DNA from: JBGPIT01 sp041485125
GTDB lineage: Bacteria > Desulfobacterota > Binatia > UTPRO1
Reading direction: 5' to 3'
DNA: 7,845 nucleotides
NCBI GenBank assembly: GCA_041485125.1
Contig: JBGPIT010000240.1
Location: 1-7,845, forward strand
A program made the translations under genes and the position numbers. Below the pieces are notes generated by a model that had not been told where the DNA came from, made no database searches, and saw only the letters and a program-made list of their open reading frames with translations. Below, piece by piece: positions 1-6,571 of the stretch (within the stretch, counting starts at the first letter, position 1; each line of letters begins with the position of its first letter).

Positions 1-231
1 CGCCGCAACGTCATCGTCATCTTCATGTCGATCGAGATCATGCTGAACGCCGTGAACCTGACGTTCGTCGCCTTCGCGCGCCAGCTCGGCACCGTCGACG
101 GGCAGGTGATCGTCTTCTTCGTCATGGTCGTCGCCGCTGCGGAGGCCGCGGTCGGCCTCGCCATCATCATCGCCGCCTTCCGCAATCGGCCGACGGTGAA
201 CGTCGACGAGCTGAACCTGCTCAAGTGGTGA
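1..231 (+). CDS. nuoK: NADH-quinone oxidoreductase subunit K, 5' partial
   Basis: This is the C-terminal 76 residues of NuoK, the small membrane subunit of respiratory complex I that links the quinone-site region to the antiporter-like subunits NuoN, NuoM and NuoL. The reading frame is open from base 1, so roughly the first 25 residues of a normally ~100-residue protein lie outside the window. Two hydrophobic helices are visible. The first ends in MSIEIMLNAVNLTF, with the conserved glutamate (E. coli Glu36 equivalent) at bases 34-36. The second contains VVAAAEAAVGLAI, with the second conserved glutamate (E. coli Glu72 equivalent) at bases 142-144. The protein ends NLLKW, a typical NuoK C-terminus. 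nuoL starts 7 bases after the stop, and GGTGAG (227-232), which overlaps the stop codon, may serve as its ribosome binding site. Family identity is clear from these motifs and the gene order. Confidence 0.95.
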   Translation, partial: RRNVIVIFMSIEIMLNAVNLTFVAFARQLGTVDGQVIVFFVMVVAAAEAAVGLAIIIAAFRNRPTVNVDELNLLKW

Positions 232-238
232 GCGCCTG

Positions 239-2170
239 ATGCACGACACCGCTACCGCGACCGTCACGACCACCGCGCTGCTGCGGCTGATTCCGCTCCT
301 GCCGCTCGCGGGCTTTCTCTTCGCGGTCGCGTTCGGGGGCGCGAAGAACGCCGTCAAGATCGTCTCGCCGCTCGTGGTCGGCGTCGCGTTCGTCGTGACG
401 GTGATCGCGGTCCTGCGGCTCCTCGGCTTGCCCGAAGGCGGACGCCTTCTCGACGACGTCTACGTTTGGATCGAGGCGCCGCCCTTCCGCGCCGACGTCG
501 CCTTCCGTCTCGACGCGCTCTCGGCGGTGATGACGCTGATCGTGACCGGCGTCGGCTTCCTGATCCACGTCTACTCGGTCGGCTACATGGAGCACGACGA
601 GAGCCTCTCGCGCTTCTTCGCCTATCTGAACCTCTTCATGGTCTCGATGCTGCTCCTCGTCCTCGCCGACAACCTGCTCGTGCTCTTCGTCGGTTGGGAG
701 GGCGTCGGCCTCTGCTCCTATCTCCTGATCGGCTTTTGGTACGAGAAGGACGAGAACGCTGCCGCCGGCAAGAAGGCGTTCATCGTCAATCGGATCGGCG
801 ACGTCGGCATGGTCCTCGCGCTGCTGTTCCTCGCGTGGACGACTGCCGACGGCGGCGTGATGAGCCTCGACTTCGCCCACATCGAGTCACACGTGGGTGC
901 GCTCGCCGGCGGCACGGCGACCGCGGTGTCGCTGCTGCTGCTCCTCGGCGCGGCCGGCAAGTCGGCGCAGCTGCCGCTCTACGTCTGGCTCCCCGACGCG
1001 ATGGCGGGTCCGACACCGGTGTCGGCGCTGATCCACGCCGCGACCATGGTGACGGCCGGCATCTACATGATCGCGCGCATGCATGTCGTCTTCCAGGCGA
1101 GCCCGTTCGCGCTCGAGGTGGTCGCGATCGTCGGCGCCGCGACCGCGCTCTTCGCGGCGACGATCGCGCTCGTCCAGACCGACATCAAGAAGGTGCTCGC
1201 CTACTCGACGGTGAGCCAGCTCGGCTTCATGGTCCTGGCGCTCGGCGTCGGCGCCTTCGCGACCGCGATCTTCCACCTCATGACGCACGCCTTCTTCAAG
1301 GCCCTCCTCTTCCTCGGCGCCGGCAGCGTCATCCACGGCATGGGCGGCGAGCAGGACGTGCAGAAGATGGGTGGCCTCCGCACCAAGATGCCGGTCACGT
1401 GGTGGACCTTCCTCGTCGGTACGCTCGCGATTGCCGGCGCGCCGGGGCTCGCGGGCTTTTTCAGCAAGGACGAGATCCTCTGGCACAGCTTCGCGAGCGG
1501 GCACCAAGTGCTGTGGGCGGTCGCCGCGCTCACCGCGGCGCTCACTGCGTTCTACATGTTCCGCCTGCTCTTCCTCACGTTCTTCGGCGATCTGCGCGCC
1601 GATCCCGAGGTCGCGCACCACGTCCACGAGTCGCCGCCGGTGATGACGATCCCGCTCGTGATCCTCGCGCTGCTGTCGATCGCCGGCGGCTGGATCGGCC
1701 TGCCCGAGCACTGGCTGTGGGGCAACGTCCTCGGCCGCTTCCTCGCGCCGGTGACCGGTCATCCGCACCTCGCCGTACACGACGAGACGCTCGAGCTGGT
1801 CTTGATGCTCGTCGCGACCCTCCTCGCGTTCGCCGGCGCCGCGGTGGCGTACGTCTTCTACGTCCGCATGCCGGGCCTGCCGCAGATCCTCGCCTGGCGC
1901 TTCGCCTTCGTCTATCGCCTGCTCTACGACAAGTACCGCGTCGACGAGCTCTACGACGCGGTGTTCGTGCGGTCGTACCTCTGGGTCGCGAACTTTTTCT
2001 GGCGCGATATCGATCAGACCATCATCGACGGGGCGGTGAACGGCGCGGCCGCGACGGTCATGGTGAACGGCCAGCTCTGGCGCCGCATCCAGGACGGCGA
2101 CGTGCAGCACTACGCGCTCATCTTCCTCGGCGGCGGCGTCGCGCTGCTCTCCTACTATCTCCTCACATGA
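239..2170 (+). CDS. nuoL: NADH-quinone oxidoreductase subunit L (distal antiporter-like subunit)
   Basis: NuoL is the outermost proton-pumping subunit of the complex I membrane arm. The 643-residue product is slightly longer than E. coli NuoL (613) and very hydrophobic. Channel residues known in the family are present: Glu154 in GWEGVG, Asp188 in NRIGDVG, Lys241 in AGKSAQLPLYVWLPDAM, His266 in ALIHAATM, His350 and Lys354 in THAFFKALLFL, and Lys410 in GFFSKDEIL. The region from about 515 to 600 fits the long lateral helix that runs along the membrane arm (start of it RVDELYD at about 567 is also typical of NuoL). A final transmembrane helix lies at about 624-642. The ATG at 239 follows the nuoK stop by 7 bases with GGTGAG just upstream. 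The stop overlaps the nuoM start (ATGA), implying coupled translation. Nothing suggests loss of function. Confidence 0.97.
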   Translation: MHDTATATVTTTALLRLIPLLPLAGFLFAVAFGGAKNAVKIVSPLVVGVAFVVTVIAVLRLLGLPEGGRLLDDVYVWIEAPPFRADVAFRLDALSAVMTLIVTGVGFLIHVYSVGYMEHDESLSRFFAYLNLFMVSMLLLVLADNLLVLFVGWEGVGLCSYLLIGFWYEKDENAAAGKKAFIVNRIGDVGMVLALLFLAWTTADGGVMSLDFAHIESHVGALAGGTATAVSLLLLLGAAGKSAQLPLYVWLPDAMAGPTPVSALIHAATMVTAGIYMIARMHVVFQASPFALEVVAIVGAATALFAATIALVQTDIKKVLAYSTVSQLGFMVLALGVGAFATAIFHLMTHAFFKALLFLGAGSVIHGMGGEQDVQKMGGLRTKMPVTWWTFLVGTLAIAGAPGLAGFFSKDEILWHSFASGHQVLWAVAALTAALTAFYMFRLLFLTFFGDLRADPEVAHHVHESPPVMTIPLVILALLSIAGGWIGLPEHWLWGNVLGRFLAPVTGHPHLAVHDETLELVLMLVATLLAFAGAAVAYVFYVRMPGLPQILAWRFAFVYRLLYDKYRVDELYDAVFVRSYLWVANFFWRDIDQTIIDGAVNGAAATVMVNGQLWRRIQDGDVQHYALIFLGGGVALLSYYLLT

Positions 2171-3837
2171 GCGGACCGACCGGCAACGTCCTCCTGAGCA
2201 TGATCGTGTGGACGCCGTTCCTCGGCGCGCTCCTCGTCCTGCTCGTGCCGCGCGACAATCCGGAAGGTGCGCGACGCGCCGCGCTCGCCTTCTCGCTCAT
2301 CACCTTCGTGCTCTCGCTCGCGCTCTGGGCGGGCTTCCGCACCGATACCGCCGACTTCCAGTATCTCGAGCAGGTCGCGTGGATCCCCGACTTCGGCATC
2401 CAGTACCTGCTCGGCATCGACGGGGTGAGCCTCTTCCTCGTCCTGCTCACGACGTTTCTCACGCCGATCGTCGTCCTGTTCTCGTTCGGCGACATCAGCA
2501 CGCGCGTGAAGGAGTACTTCTTCTTTCTGCTGATGCTCGAGACCGGCATGCTGGGCGCGTTCGTCGCGATCGATCTCTTCCTGTTCTACGTCTTCTGGGA
2601 GCTGATGCTGATCCCGATGTACTTCATCATCGGCATCTGGGGCGGCACCCGGCGGATCTACGCCTCGCTCAAGTTCCTGATCTACACCTTGACGGCGAGC
2701 CTGCTGATGCTGGTCGCGATTCTGTACCTGGTCGGCATCCACGCCCGCACGTCGCCCGTCACCTTCGACGTCCGCCTGCTCTATGACGTCGCCCTCAGCT
2801 CACGCGAGCAGCTCTGGCTCTTCACCGCATTCGCGCTCGCGTTCGCCGTGAAGGTGCCGATGTTTCCGCTCCACACCTGGCTTCCCGACGCCCACGTCGA
2901 GGCGCCGACGGGTGGCTCGGTGATCCTCGCCGGCGTGCTGCTCAAGATGGGGACGTACGGCTTCCTGCGCTTCGCGATGCCGCTTTTCCCCGACGCGGCC
3001 GCGGCGGCGACACCGCTCATCCTCGCGCTCGCCGTCATCGGCATCCTCTACGGCGCGGCGGTTGCGATGGTGCAGCCGGATCTGAAGAAGCTCGTCGCCT
3101 ACTCGTCGGTCTCGCATCTCGGCTTCGTGATGCTCGGCCTCTTCGCCGTCGACTCGATCGGCGTCCAGGGTGCGATCTATCAGATGCTGAACCACGGCCT
3201 CTCGACCGGCGCGCTCTTCTTGCTCGTCGGCATGATCTACGAGCGCCGGCACACCCGCGCGATCGCCGACTTCGGCGGGCTCTGGAAGGTGGTGCCGGTC
3301 TACGCCGCGGTCTTCCTGGTCGTGATGTTCTCGTCGGTCGGTCTGCCCGGCCTGAACGGCTTCGTCGGCGAGTTCCTGATCCTGCTCGGTGCCTTCGGCA
3401 CCAATCGTCTGGCGGCGATCTTCGCGACCGGCGGCCTCGTCCTCGGCGCCGTCTACATGCTCTGGATGTTCCAGCGCGTGATCTTCGGCCCGCTCCGCCA
3501 CGAGGAGAACAAGCAGCTTCACGACTTGAGCCGCCGCGAGATCATGGTCCTCGCACCGGTCGTCGCGATGATCGTCATCATGGGCGTCTACCCGCGGCCG
3601 TTCCTCGCGACCATGAAGCCTTCCGTCGACGCGCTCGTCGCCCGCATGCAGGCGCGTCAGGCACGGACCGCGATGGCCGAGCACGACGCCGGCGGCGGCG
3701 CGGCACCGCGTCATGGTACCGTCGCGCCCCTCGCTGCGTGCAGCGCGAGCGCGACCACCGTATCCGGCCCCGCGGTGCCGGAATCGATTCCCGGCTGTGT
3801 GGCCGGGACGACGTCGCAGGCTGCCGAGCCCTTGTAA
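2167..3837 (+). CDS. nuoM: NADH-quinone oxidoreductase subunit M with unusual C-terminal tail
   Basis: NuoM is the middle antiporter-like proton-pumping subunit of complex I. The product is 556 residues. Family residues are visible: Glu145 in FWELMLIPMYF, Lys229 in FAVKVPMFPLHTWLPDAH, Lys260 in VLLKMGTYG, His317 in YSSVSHLGF, and Glu402 in GFVGEF. I chose the ATG at 2167 because it overlaps the nuoL stop as ATGA. The frame is open far upstream, but only because it shadows nuoL; an in-frame ATG at 2200 is the other candidate. The recognisable NuoM core ends near residue 496-500, the usual family length. Residues from about 504 to 556 are extra, hydrophilic and low in complexity (Ala, Ser, Thr, Gly, Pro), with two cysteines (525, 544) and no match I recognise. 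This tail is encoded by a palindrome-rich stretch (see the repeat at 3763-3808). The stop TAA shares one base with the nuoN ATG. Confidence 0.96.
   Translation: MSGPTGNVLLSMIVWTPFLGALLVLLVPRDNPEGARRAALAFSLITFVLSLALWAGFRTDTADFQYLEQVAWIPDFGIQYLLGIDGVSLFLVLLTTFLTPIVVLFSFGDISTRVKEYFFFLLMLETGMLGAFVAIDLFLFYVFWELMLIPMYFIIGIWGGTRRIYASLKFLIYTLTASLLMLVAILYLVGIHARTSPVTFDVRLLYDVALSSREQLWLFTAFALAFAVKVPMFPLHTWLPDAHVEAPTGGSVILAGVLLKMGTYGFLRFAMPLFPDAAAAATPLILALAVIGILYGAAVAMVQPDLKKLVAYSSVSHLGFVMLGLFAVDSIGVQGAIYQMLNHGLSTGALFLLVGMIYERRHTRAIADFGGLWKVVPVYAAVFLVVMFSSVGLPGLNGFVGEFLILLGAFGTNRLAAIFATGGLVLGAVYMLWMFQRVIFGPLRHEENKQLHDLSRREIMVLAPVVAMIVIMGVYPRPFLATMKPSVDALVARMQARQARTAMAEHDAGGGAAPRHGTVAPLAACSASATTVSGPAVPESIPGCVAGTTSQAAEPL
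3763..3808. repeat. Double-hairpin palindromic element inside the nuoM 3' end
   Basis: Two adjacent hairpins are visible. The first is TCCGGC (3763-3768), an 8-base loop, then GCCGGA (3777-3782). The second is TCCCGGC (3789-3795), a 6-base loop, then GCCGGGA (3796-3801 loop, 3802-3808 arm). Between them sits the perfect 12-base palindrome GGAATCGATTCC (3780-3791), so the whole unit is close to an inverted repeat of itself. In the +3 frame it reads GAGIDSRLCGRDD. This resembles the SRLRGND-type peptides produced when dispersed Neisseria dRS3-like or REP-like repeats of other proteobacteria are translated; that comparison is from memory. A third small hairpin, CGCTGC-GT-GCAGCG (3732-3745), lies just upstream. 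The structure is certain from the sequence. Calling it a member of a dispersed repeat family is inference from one copy. Confidence 0.55.
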
Positions 3838-5270
3838 TGACGCTCCCCGCGATCGACCTGGTCCTGCTGCTGCCGCTGATGCTCACCAGCATCCTCGCCT
3901 GCGCCTTCCTCGCCGCCGGGCTCTTCATCGATGACGACGAGGTGCTCGGCTGGGGCGCGATCGTCGGCCTCGGCGTGACCATGCTGGTCACCGTCCTCCT
4001 CGCCGGCCGCGGCGGCACGACGCTCAACGGCACCTACGCGCTCGACGGCTACGCGATCTTCTTCGACCTCTTGATTCTCGGCGCCGGCCTCATGGTCGTG
4101 CTGATGTCGATGAACTACATCGGCGAGACCGAGATCCCGCCCGGCGAGTACTACGCGCTTCTCTGCTTCGCCCTCGCCGGTATGCTGGTGATGGCGTCGG
4201 CGACGGACCTGATCGTGATCTTCCTCGGCCTCGAGGCGATGTCGATCAGCATCTACATCCTCGCCGGCTGCTGGCGGACGCAGCCGCGCTCCAACGAGGC
4301 GTCGATGAAGTATTTCCTGATGGGCGCCTTCGCGACCGGCTTCCTGCTCTACGGCATCGCGCTCGTCTACGGCGCGACCGGCGCCGTCCGTCTCGATCTC
4401 GTCGCCGAGCGCATCGCCGGTGTCACCGACCGCCGGCTGCTCCTCGCCGGCATGGCGCTTCTCCTGATCGGCTTCGGCTTCAAGGTTGCGGCCGTCCCGT
4501 TCCACATGTGGACGCCTGATGCCTACGAGGGCGCGCCGACGTCGGTGACGGCGTTGATGGCGGTCGCGGTGAAGGCAGCCGGCTTCGCGGCGTTCACCCG
4601 TGTCTTCCTCCACACCTTCGCGGCGCTGCACGCCGACTGGTCGATGCTGCTCTGGGTGATCGCCGCCGCGACCATGACCGTCGGCAACGTGCTCGCCCTG
4701 GTGCAGAAGAACATCAAGCGCATGCTCGCCTACTCGAGCATCGCGCACGCCGGCTACATCCTGGTCGCGCTCACCGCCGGCGGTTCGTTCGGCGGCGCCG
4801 CCGCGCTCTTCTATCTCTTCGGCTACGCCTTCATGAACATCGGTGCCTTCGGTGTCGTGACCGCGCTCGGCCGGCGCGGCGAGCCGAACGAGCAGATCGA
4901 CGACTACGCCGGCCTCGGCTGGCGCTCGCCGCTCCTCGGCGCGACCATGGCCGTCTTCATGCTGTCGCTCACCGGCATCCCGCCGCTGGTCGGCTTCGCC
5001 GGCAAGTTCTACGTGTTCACGGCCGCCGTCCACGAGGGTTTCGTCGCCCTCGCCGTGATCGGCGTCCTGAACAGCGTGGTCTCGGCGGCGTACTACATCC
5101 GGGTCGTGGTCATGATGTACATGACCCCCGCGTCGCGAGACGCCGGCCGCGCCGTGAGCCGGCCGTACCTGCTCACGTCGATCGTGGTGTCGGCCGTCGC
5201 GACCATCATCATCGGCGTCTTTCCGGCGCTCTGGTTCCAGCTCGCCCGCCTGAGCTTCCTCTCGCTCTGA
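3837..5270 (+). CDS. nuoN: NADH-quinone oxidoreductase subunit N
   Basis: NuoN is the antiporter-like proton-pumping subunit closest to the quinone arm of complex I. The 477-residue product is near the E. coli length (485). The key residues are in place: Glu133 in GLEAMSISIYIL, Lys158 in SMKYFLMGAF, Lys216 in GFGFKVAAVPFHMWTPDAYEGAPT, Lys246 in AVAVKAAGF, and Lys390 in GFAGKF, where most NuoN proteins also carry lysine. The start is the ATG at 3837, whose first base is the last base of the nuoM stop (TAATG). The protein then begins MTLPAIDLVLLLPL, a hydrophobic first helix as expected. The frame is open upstream to 3738, but that extension would be arginine-rich and lies over the palindromic nuoM tail, so I rejected it. 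No strong Shine-Dalgarno sequence precedes the start, so translation probably depends on nuoM. It is the last nuo gene of the operon. Confidence 0.97.
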   Translation: MTLPAIDLVLLLPLMLTSILACAFLAAGLFIDDDEVLGWGAIVGLGVTMLVTVLLAGRGGTTLNGTYALDGYAIFFDLLILGAGLMVVLMSMNYIGETEIPPGEYYALLCFALAGMLVMASATDLIVIFLGLEAMSISIYILAGCWRTQPRSNEASMKYFLMGAFATGFLLYGIALVYGATGAVRLDLVAERIAGVTDRRLLLAGMALLLIGFGFKVAAVPFHMWTPDAYEGAPTSVTALMAVAVKAAGFAAFTRVFLHTFAALHADWSMLLWVIAAATMTVGNVLALVQKNIKRMLAYSSIAHAGYILVALTAGGSFGGAAALFYLFGYAFMNIGAFGVVTALGRRGEPNEQIDDYAGLGWRSPLLGATMAVFMLSLTGIPPLVGFAGKFYVFTAAVHEGFVALAVIGVLNSVVSAAYYIRVVVMMYMTPASRDAGRAVSRPYLLTSIVVSAVATIIIGVFPALWFQLARLSFLSL

Positions 5271-5295
5271 GCCGCGGCGGAACGGTTTCCGCGGC
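5271..5295 (+). other. GC-rich hairpin directly after nuoN
   Basis: GCCGCGG (5271-5277) begins at the base after the nuoN stop and pairs perfectly with CCGCGGC (5289-5295) across an 11-base loop. No T-run follows, so on its own it is not a classical intrinsic terminator. It could stabilise the 3' end of the nuo message or add to termination at the hairpin just downstream. Confidence 0.4.
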
Positions 5296-5302
5296 CGTCG
5301 TC

Positions 5303-5334
5303 GGGTGCGTTCGCGCCCGGCGCATTTTCTTCTT
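5303..5334 (+). terminator. Candidate intrinsic terminator of the nuo operon
   Basis: GGGTGC (5303-5308) can pair with GCGCCC (5313-5318) through one G-U wobble and a 4-base GTTC loop. A T-rich tract, TTTTCTTCTT (5325-5334), follows 6 bases later and is the most T-rich spot in this stretch. The stem is short and the tract interrupted, so this is a plausible rather than a firm terminator. It lies 33 bases past the nuoN stop. I saw no convincing promoter for the next gene in the remaining bases up to 5441. Confidence 0.4.
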
Positions 5335-5426
5335 GCCGCGGCTCGCCGATGCGTGGCATGCAGGCGCCAGCTTCACGGGCGGTGCCGACGCATCTCTCGC
5401 TCCGTGCGGCCGAGAGCCCCTGCTGC

Positions 5427-5436
5427 GAGGAGGAGA
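5427..5436 (+). promoter_or_regulatory. Strong ribosome binding site fixing the start of the secreted protein
   Basis: GAGGAGGAGA contains a full AGGAGG (5428-5433) 8 bases before the ATG at 5442. It decides between that ATG and the in-frame ATG at 5349: translation from 5442 starts immediately at a signal peptide. This is the only strong Shine-Dalgarno sequence in the window. Confidence 0.85.
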
Positions 5437-5441
5437 TCGCC

Positions 5442-6446
5442 ATGCGGAAATATTCAGTATCGTCGTTCGTCGCGCTGCTCGCGTTGGTCGCGGTTGCCAC
5501 CGCGGCCGATGCCGGCATCGCCGAGGTCGCGAAGTGCCAGAAGAAGATCGCGACCGCCGGAGCGAACTTCGCGAAAAAGGTGATCACGCAGACACTCAAG
5601 TGCACCGAGAAGGTCTCCGTGTGTCAGGTCCAGTGCGAGGAGGGGGTGTTCGGCACCCCGTGTGATCCTGCGCCGCCACCGTGTTGCGACCCCGACGACC
5701 GCACGTCGAACCAAACCTTCGATGCCTGCATGACCGATGCAGACGCCGACTGCGCCTCGGTGACCGCGAAGATCGCATCGTACGAGGCGAGCAAGCAGGC
5801 GAAGATCCTCTCCTCATGCGCGGCGGTCACTCAGGAGGAGCTCTGCAGCGCGCAGGGGAACGGCTTGAACTTCGCCGTGTTGAACGGTGGCTGCCTCGCG
5901 CTCAATCCCGGCTACACCTGCACGCTCAACAATCTCATCACTTGTCTCGGCGGCCCGCTCGAGCGGGCACTCATCGATCAGATCAGCGCGCTCCTGGATC
6001 CGCGCGCACCCGACGTGGTCGCCGCCTTGAATCTCGAAGCGGAGTTTCCGGACATCCCGGTCGCGCGCAAGGTGAAGGGACAGGTCGCGAACGGCAAGGT
6101 CGACGTGTGGTCGTTCAGCGGCCAGGCCGGCGACGAGGTCCGGATCCGCGTTCAGACCAGAGACGACACCGGCAGCAACATGGCGACGCTCGATCCCGAC
6201 CTGATGCTGCTCGGCACCGACGCGACGACGCCGGTCGCCAACACCAGCCTCGTCACCGAGCCGTGTCGGGTGCCGAATGCCTGCGGCAGCACGTGTCCGC
6301 AATTGAAACGGCGCCTGCCGTTCACGGGCACGTTCTTCGCGTCGATCCGCGGCGGCGCGGGGTGCACGGGCGGGAAGTATCGCATGATCGTGACGAGCCC
6401 GTCGGGCTCGGCGCCGGTGCTCGTGCAGGACGACGTCGATCCCTGA
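5442..6446 (+). CDS. Secreted cysteine-rich protein with C-terminal PPC-like beta domain, function unknown
   Basis: I do not recognise a named family for the whole 334-residue protein. Residues 1-24 form a classical signal peptide (MRKY, a hydrophobic core, then ADA before Gly25), so it should be exported. The mature part has 18 cysteines, an even number that suits disulphide bonding. Residues about 30-170 are mostly helical and cysteine-rich, with two similar units of C-X21-C spacing (Cys32-Cys54 and Cys104-Cys126) around a Pro/Cys-rich linker (DPAPPPCCDPDD, 75-86). Residues about 205-320 look beta-rich. The stretch VWSFSGQAGDEVRIRV (222-237), followed by DPDLMLLG and a late FFASIRGG, resembles the bacterial pre-peptidase C-terminal (PPC, PF04151) fold; that is a judgement from pattern. 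There are no CXXCH haem motifs, no catalytic signature and no lipobox. It stands alone, after the nuo operon, and faces lemA and the reductase gene. Confidence 0.85.
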   Translation: MRKYSVSSFVALLALVAVATAADAGIAEVAKCQKKIATAGANFAKKVITQTLKCTEKVSVCQVQCEEGVFGTPCDPAPPPCCDPDDRTSNQTFDACMTDADADCASVTAKIASYEASKQAKILSSCAAVTQEELCSAQGNGLNFAVLNGGCLALNPGYTCTLNNLITCLGGPLERALIDQISALLDPRAPDVVAALNLEAEFPDIPVARKVKGQVANGKVDVWSFSGQAGDEVRIRVQTRDDTGSNMATLDPDLMLLGTDATTPVANTSLVTEPCRVPNACGSTCPQLKRRLPFTGTFFASIRGGAGCTGGKYRMIVTSPSGSAPVLVQDDVDP

Positions 6447-6487
6447 ACTGGGTCGATCCCGGCTCAGACAAGACAAGACTGCCGTGC
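6447..6487. other. Short spacer before the hairpin, no gene
   Basis: These bases follow the stop of the secreted-protein gene. They contain a small direct repeat, GACAAGACAAGACT (6467-6480), and GCCG (6481-6484), which can pair with the far side of the hairpin. I see no gene or promoter. Confidence 0.5.
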
Positions 6488-6559
6488 GCGCGCGAGGGGT
6501 GTGTGCGCGCGCTGGCTCGGGAGTTCACTCGCCTGCGCGCGCACACACCCCTCGCGCGC
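6488..6559. terminator. Long inverted repeat, probable bidirectional terminator between convergent genes
   Basis: The arms at 6488-6512 and 6535-6559 are perfect reverse complements over 25 bases (core AGGGGTGTGTGCGCGCGC) and enclose a 22-base loop. The pairing can extend outward with a small bulge, GCCG (6481-6484) with CGGC (6562-6565). The loop itself can pair a little further (GGC/GCC). The hairpin begins about 40 bases after the stop of the secreted-protein gene and ends 12 bases past the stop of the minus-strand reductase gene, so it could end both transcripts. No T-run lies on either side, which is unusual for a classical intrinsic terminator but not rare in high-GC genomes. The arms contain alternating purine-pyrimidine tracts (6484-6494 and 6499-6512). 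Confidence 0.75.
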
Positions 6560-6571
6560 AGCGGCTGCCGC

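Noticed and set aside
887..2110. 407-residue minus-strand open frame opposite nuoL
   Set aside because: Antisense shadow of nuoL with the same charged, low-complexity composition and no recognisable motif.
466..2166. Long open frame running through nuoL in the frame of nuoM
   Set aside because: It is an arginine-rich shadow of nuoL in high-GC DNA; the true nuoM start is the ATG at 2167 overlapping the nuoL stop.
2800..3714. 304-residue minus-strand open frame opposite nuoM
   Set aside because: Antisense shadow of nuoM; no domain or ribosome site.
3738..3836. Longer NuoN starting at 3738
   Set aside because: The added residues are arginine-rich and encoded by the palindromic element; NuoN normally begins directly with a hydrophobic helix, as from 3837.
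3711..5033. 440-residue open frame on the minus strand opposite nuoN
   Set aside because: Its composition (Asp, Glu, Arg, His, Gln rich) is the typical mirror of a hydrophobic GC-rich gene. nuoN is clearly real on the plus strand.
5349..5441. Upstream ATG extending the secreted protein by 31 residues
   Set aside because: The extension would bury the signal peptide, and the strong AGGAGG sits 8 bases before the ATG at 5442.
5442..6446. Possible multihaem cytochrome because of the many cysteines
   Set aside because: No CXXCH motif is present in the translation.
6488..6559. CRISPR array or insertion-sequence end
   Set aside because: There is a single inverted repeat with no repeated spacer pattern and no transposase gene nearby.
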